This document shows, in pieces, positions 63,321 to 64,000 of a stretch of 64,000 bases of DNA. Position 1 is the stretch's first letter. Every line of letters begins with the position of its first letter. Origin of the DNA: a virus. The DNA lies in the IMG/VR virus record IMGVR_UViG_3300044970_001619, positions 1 to 64,000 of that record; one strand, given 5' to 3'. The translations under genes and the position numbers were made by a program. A model generated the notes under the pieces. It did not search any database. It saw only the letters and a program-made list of their open reading frames with translations, and was not told the origin of the DNA.

Positions 63321-63650
63321 TTAGTTAAGTGTTTCTAAAATACTTGCGACAAGTTTCAGATTAGTTGCATTACTACCAGATATAACTAATTTATCTCCAC
63401 TTTCAAGAACTAATTTTCCAGAAAGAAGATTTATTGTATCATTTCCAGCAACTGGATATTGCTTTAACATTTCTGTGTCAGTAGAACTTCTGCGATGAAA
63501 AACTGTAATATCTTGAGAAGTTGTTCCGATATTTGTGACTTGTGCTAAAAGTACAACTCCAGTATAACCAACTGGAGCAGTATAAACTTCTGTTGGACTT
63601 GCAGATACAACTGCAGTAACTGTCTGAAATACATTTAACGGTAGTGCCAT
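63321..63650 (-). CDS. Small virion structural protein (109 aa)
   Basis: Begins MALPLNVFQTVTAVVSASPTEVYTAPVGYTGVVLLAQVTN, all-beta, with LESGDKLVISGSNATNL. The type is common beside fibre genes in T4-like cyanophages. Ends 8 nt before the giant fibre gene. Confidence 0.78.
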   Translation of the reverse strand: MALPLNVFQTVTAVVSASPTEVYTAPVGYTGVVLLAQVTNIGTTSQDITVFHRRSSTDTEMLKQYPVAGNDTINLLSGKLVLESGDKLVISGSNATNLKLVASILETLN

Positions 63651-63652
63651 TC

Positions 63653-64000
63653 TTATTCTCCTCCAAGTGCTAAAATGAATGGTGTCATTGATGAAAACAA
63701 ACTCTTAGAATAAATTGTTCCACTAATTGTTCCTGTTTGTTGGTTAATGGTAACACCATCTCCTATTCTAAAATTTCCAGATTGGTCTGTACTTGTATAA
63801 ACAACTAATCCACCATTTCTCATATCAATTTCATTTTCTTGAATTGCAACACCACCAGTTACAGGTAAAGCAGATGCGATGTTTGTTCCTGACCCAATAT
63901 ATTCAAATGAATGACCAGATGCTAAAATACGACTTTGCTTAAAGAAAAAAGTTGTAGTTCCAACTCCAACGGAAAATGGAACACTATCATTTAAAATAAT
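63653..64000 (-). CDS. Structural/tail-fibre protein, 5' part beyond the window
   Basis: 116 C-terminal codons visible, ending YSKSLFSSMTPFILALGGE. Contains INIASALPV-like and YTSTDQSGNFRIGDGVTINQQTGTISG, a tail-fibre repeat pattern frequent in T4-like cyanophages (FRIGD...I....G.I.G). Confidence 0.75.
   Translation of the reverse strand: MILNDSVPFSVGVGTTTFFFKQSRILASGHSFEYIGSGTNIASALPVTGGVAIQENEIDMRNGGLVVYTSTDQSGNFRIGDGVTINQQTGTISGTIYSKSLFSSMTPFILALGGE

Overview
The window is a piece of a large T4-like myovirus, most likely a cyanophage and plausibly a freshwater one. The evidence is the long runs of tiny overlapping minus-strand genes, T4-type late promoters (TATAAATA on the minus strand), a plant-type [2Fe-2S] ferredoxin, a CobS-like AAA+ / CobT-like metallopeptidase-VWA pair, T4-type capsid-targeting N-termini (MKTYQEFISEA and relatives), a tRNA-Leu(UAA) with a cyanobacterial-type group I intron, and an RNA that looks like the two-piece (permuted) tmRNA of Synechococcus/Prochlorococcus. 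All but one protein gene (37281-37862) are on the minus strand, so transcription runs right to left.

Layout. (1) 1-9150: about 40 small early-type genes in tightly coupled operons (ATGA start/stop overlaps), mostly of unknown function, with a few recognisable ones: an RlpA-like double-psi barrel protein, an HflC/SPFH-like membrane protein and small zinc-ribbon proteins. (2) 9171-10494: a beta-class DNA methyltransferase preceded by an unidentified 193-aa gene. (3) 10545-18250: an RNA-rich region with a candidate permuted tmRNA and 28 tRNA genes whose anticodons cover all 20 amino acids. It is interrupted by two HNH homing endonucleases, a second methyltransferase (Dam) pair and two late genes. 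Nearly every gap between tRNAs holds a perfect hairpin. (4) 18286-24271: small genes plus a cluster of predicted capsid-internal proteins carrying the T4 capsid-targeting/gp21-cleavage signature; one has a GNAT acetyltransferase fold and one an HNH nuclease domain. (5) 24328-32654: two GIY-YIG homing endonucleases frame a block of small genes, ferredoxin and the CobS/CobT-like pair. (6) 33606-64000: a late structural and modification island. It holds two collagen-like fibre proteins (one of 2,756 aa), three large YGYFGGG-repeat proteins that look like tandem six-bladed propellers, a LamG-type fibre and other structural proteins. Interleaved with these are GT25, GT2 and GT4 glycosyltransferases, an FkbM methyltransferase fused to a 2OG-Fe(II) oxygenase, two more 2OG-Fe(II) oxygenases, a sulfotransferase and a beta-propeller glycosidase-like protein.

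How the parts may work together. The tRNAs and tmRNA would keep phage translation going while host RNA is degraded. The capsid-internal proteins would be packaged in the head and injected with the DNA. The fibre island would build and chemically decorate the host-recognition apparatus. The most unusual items are the phage-borne permuted tmRNA with a tag ending in ALV, the intron-bearing tRNA-Leu, the injected-effector cluster, and the collagen-like fibres sitting beside collagen-modification-type enzymes. All functional statements are from reading the sequence only; no database search was run.
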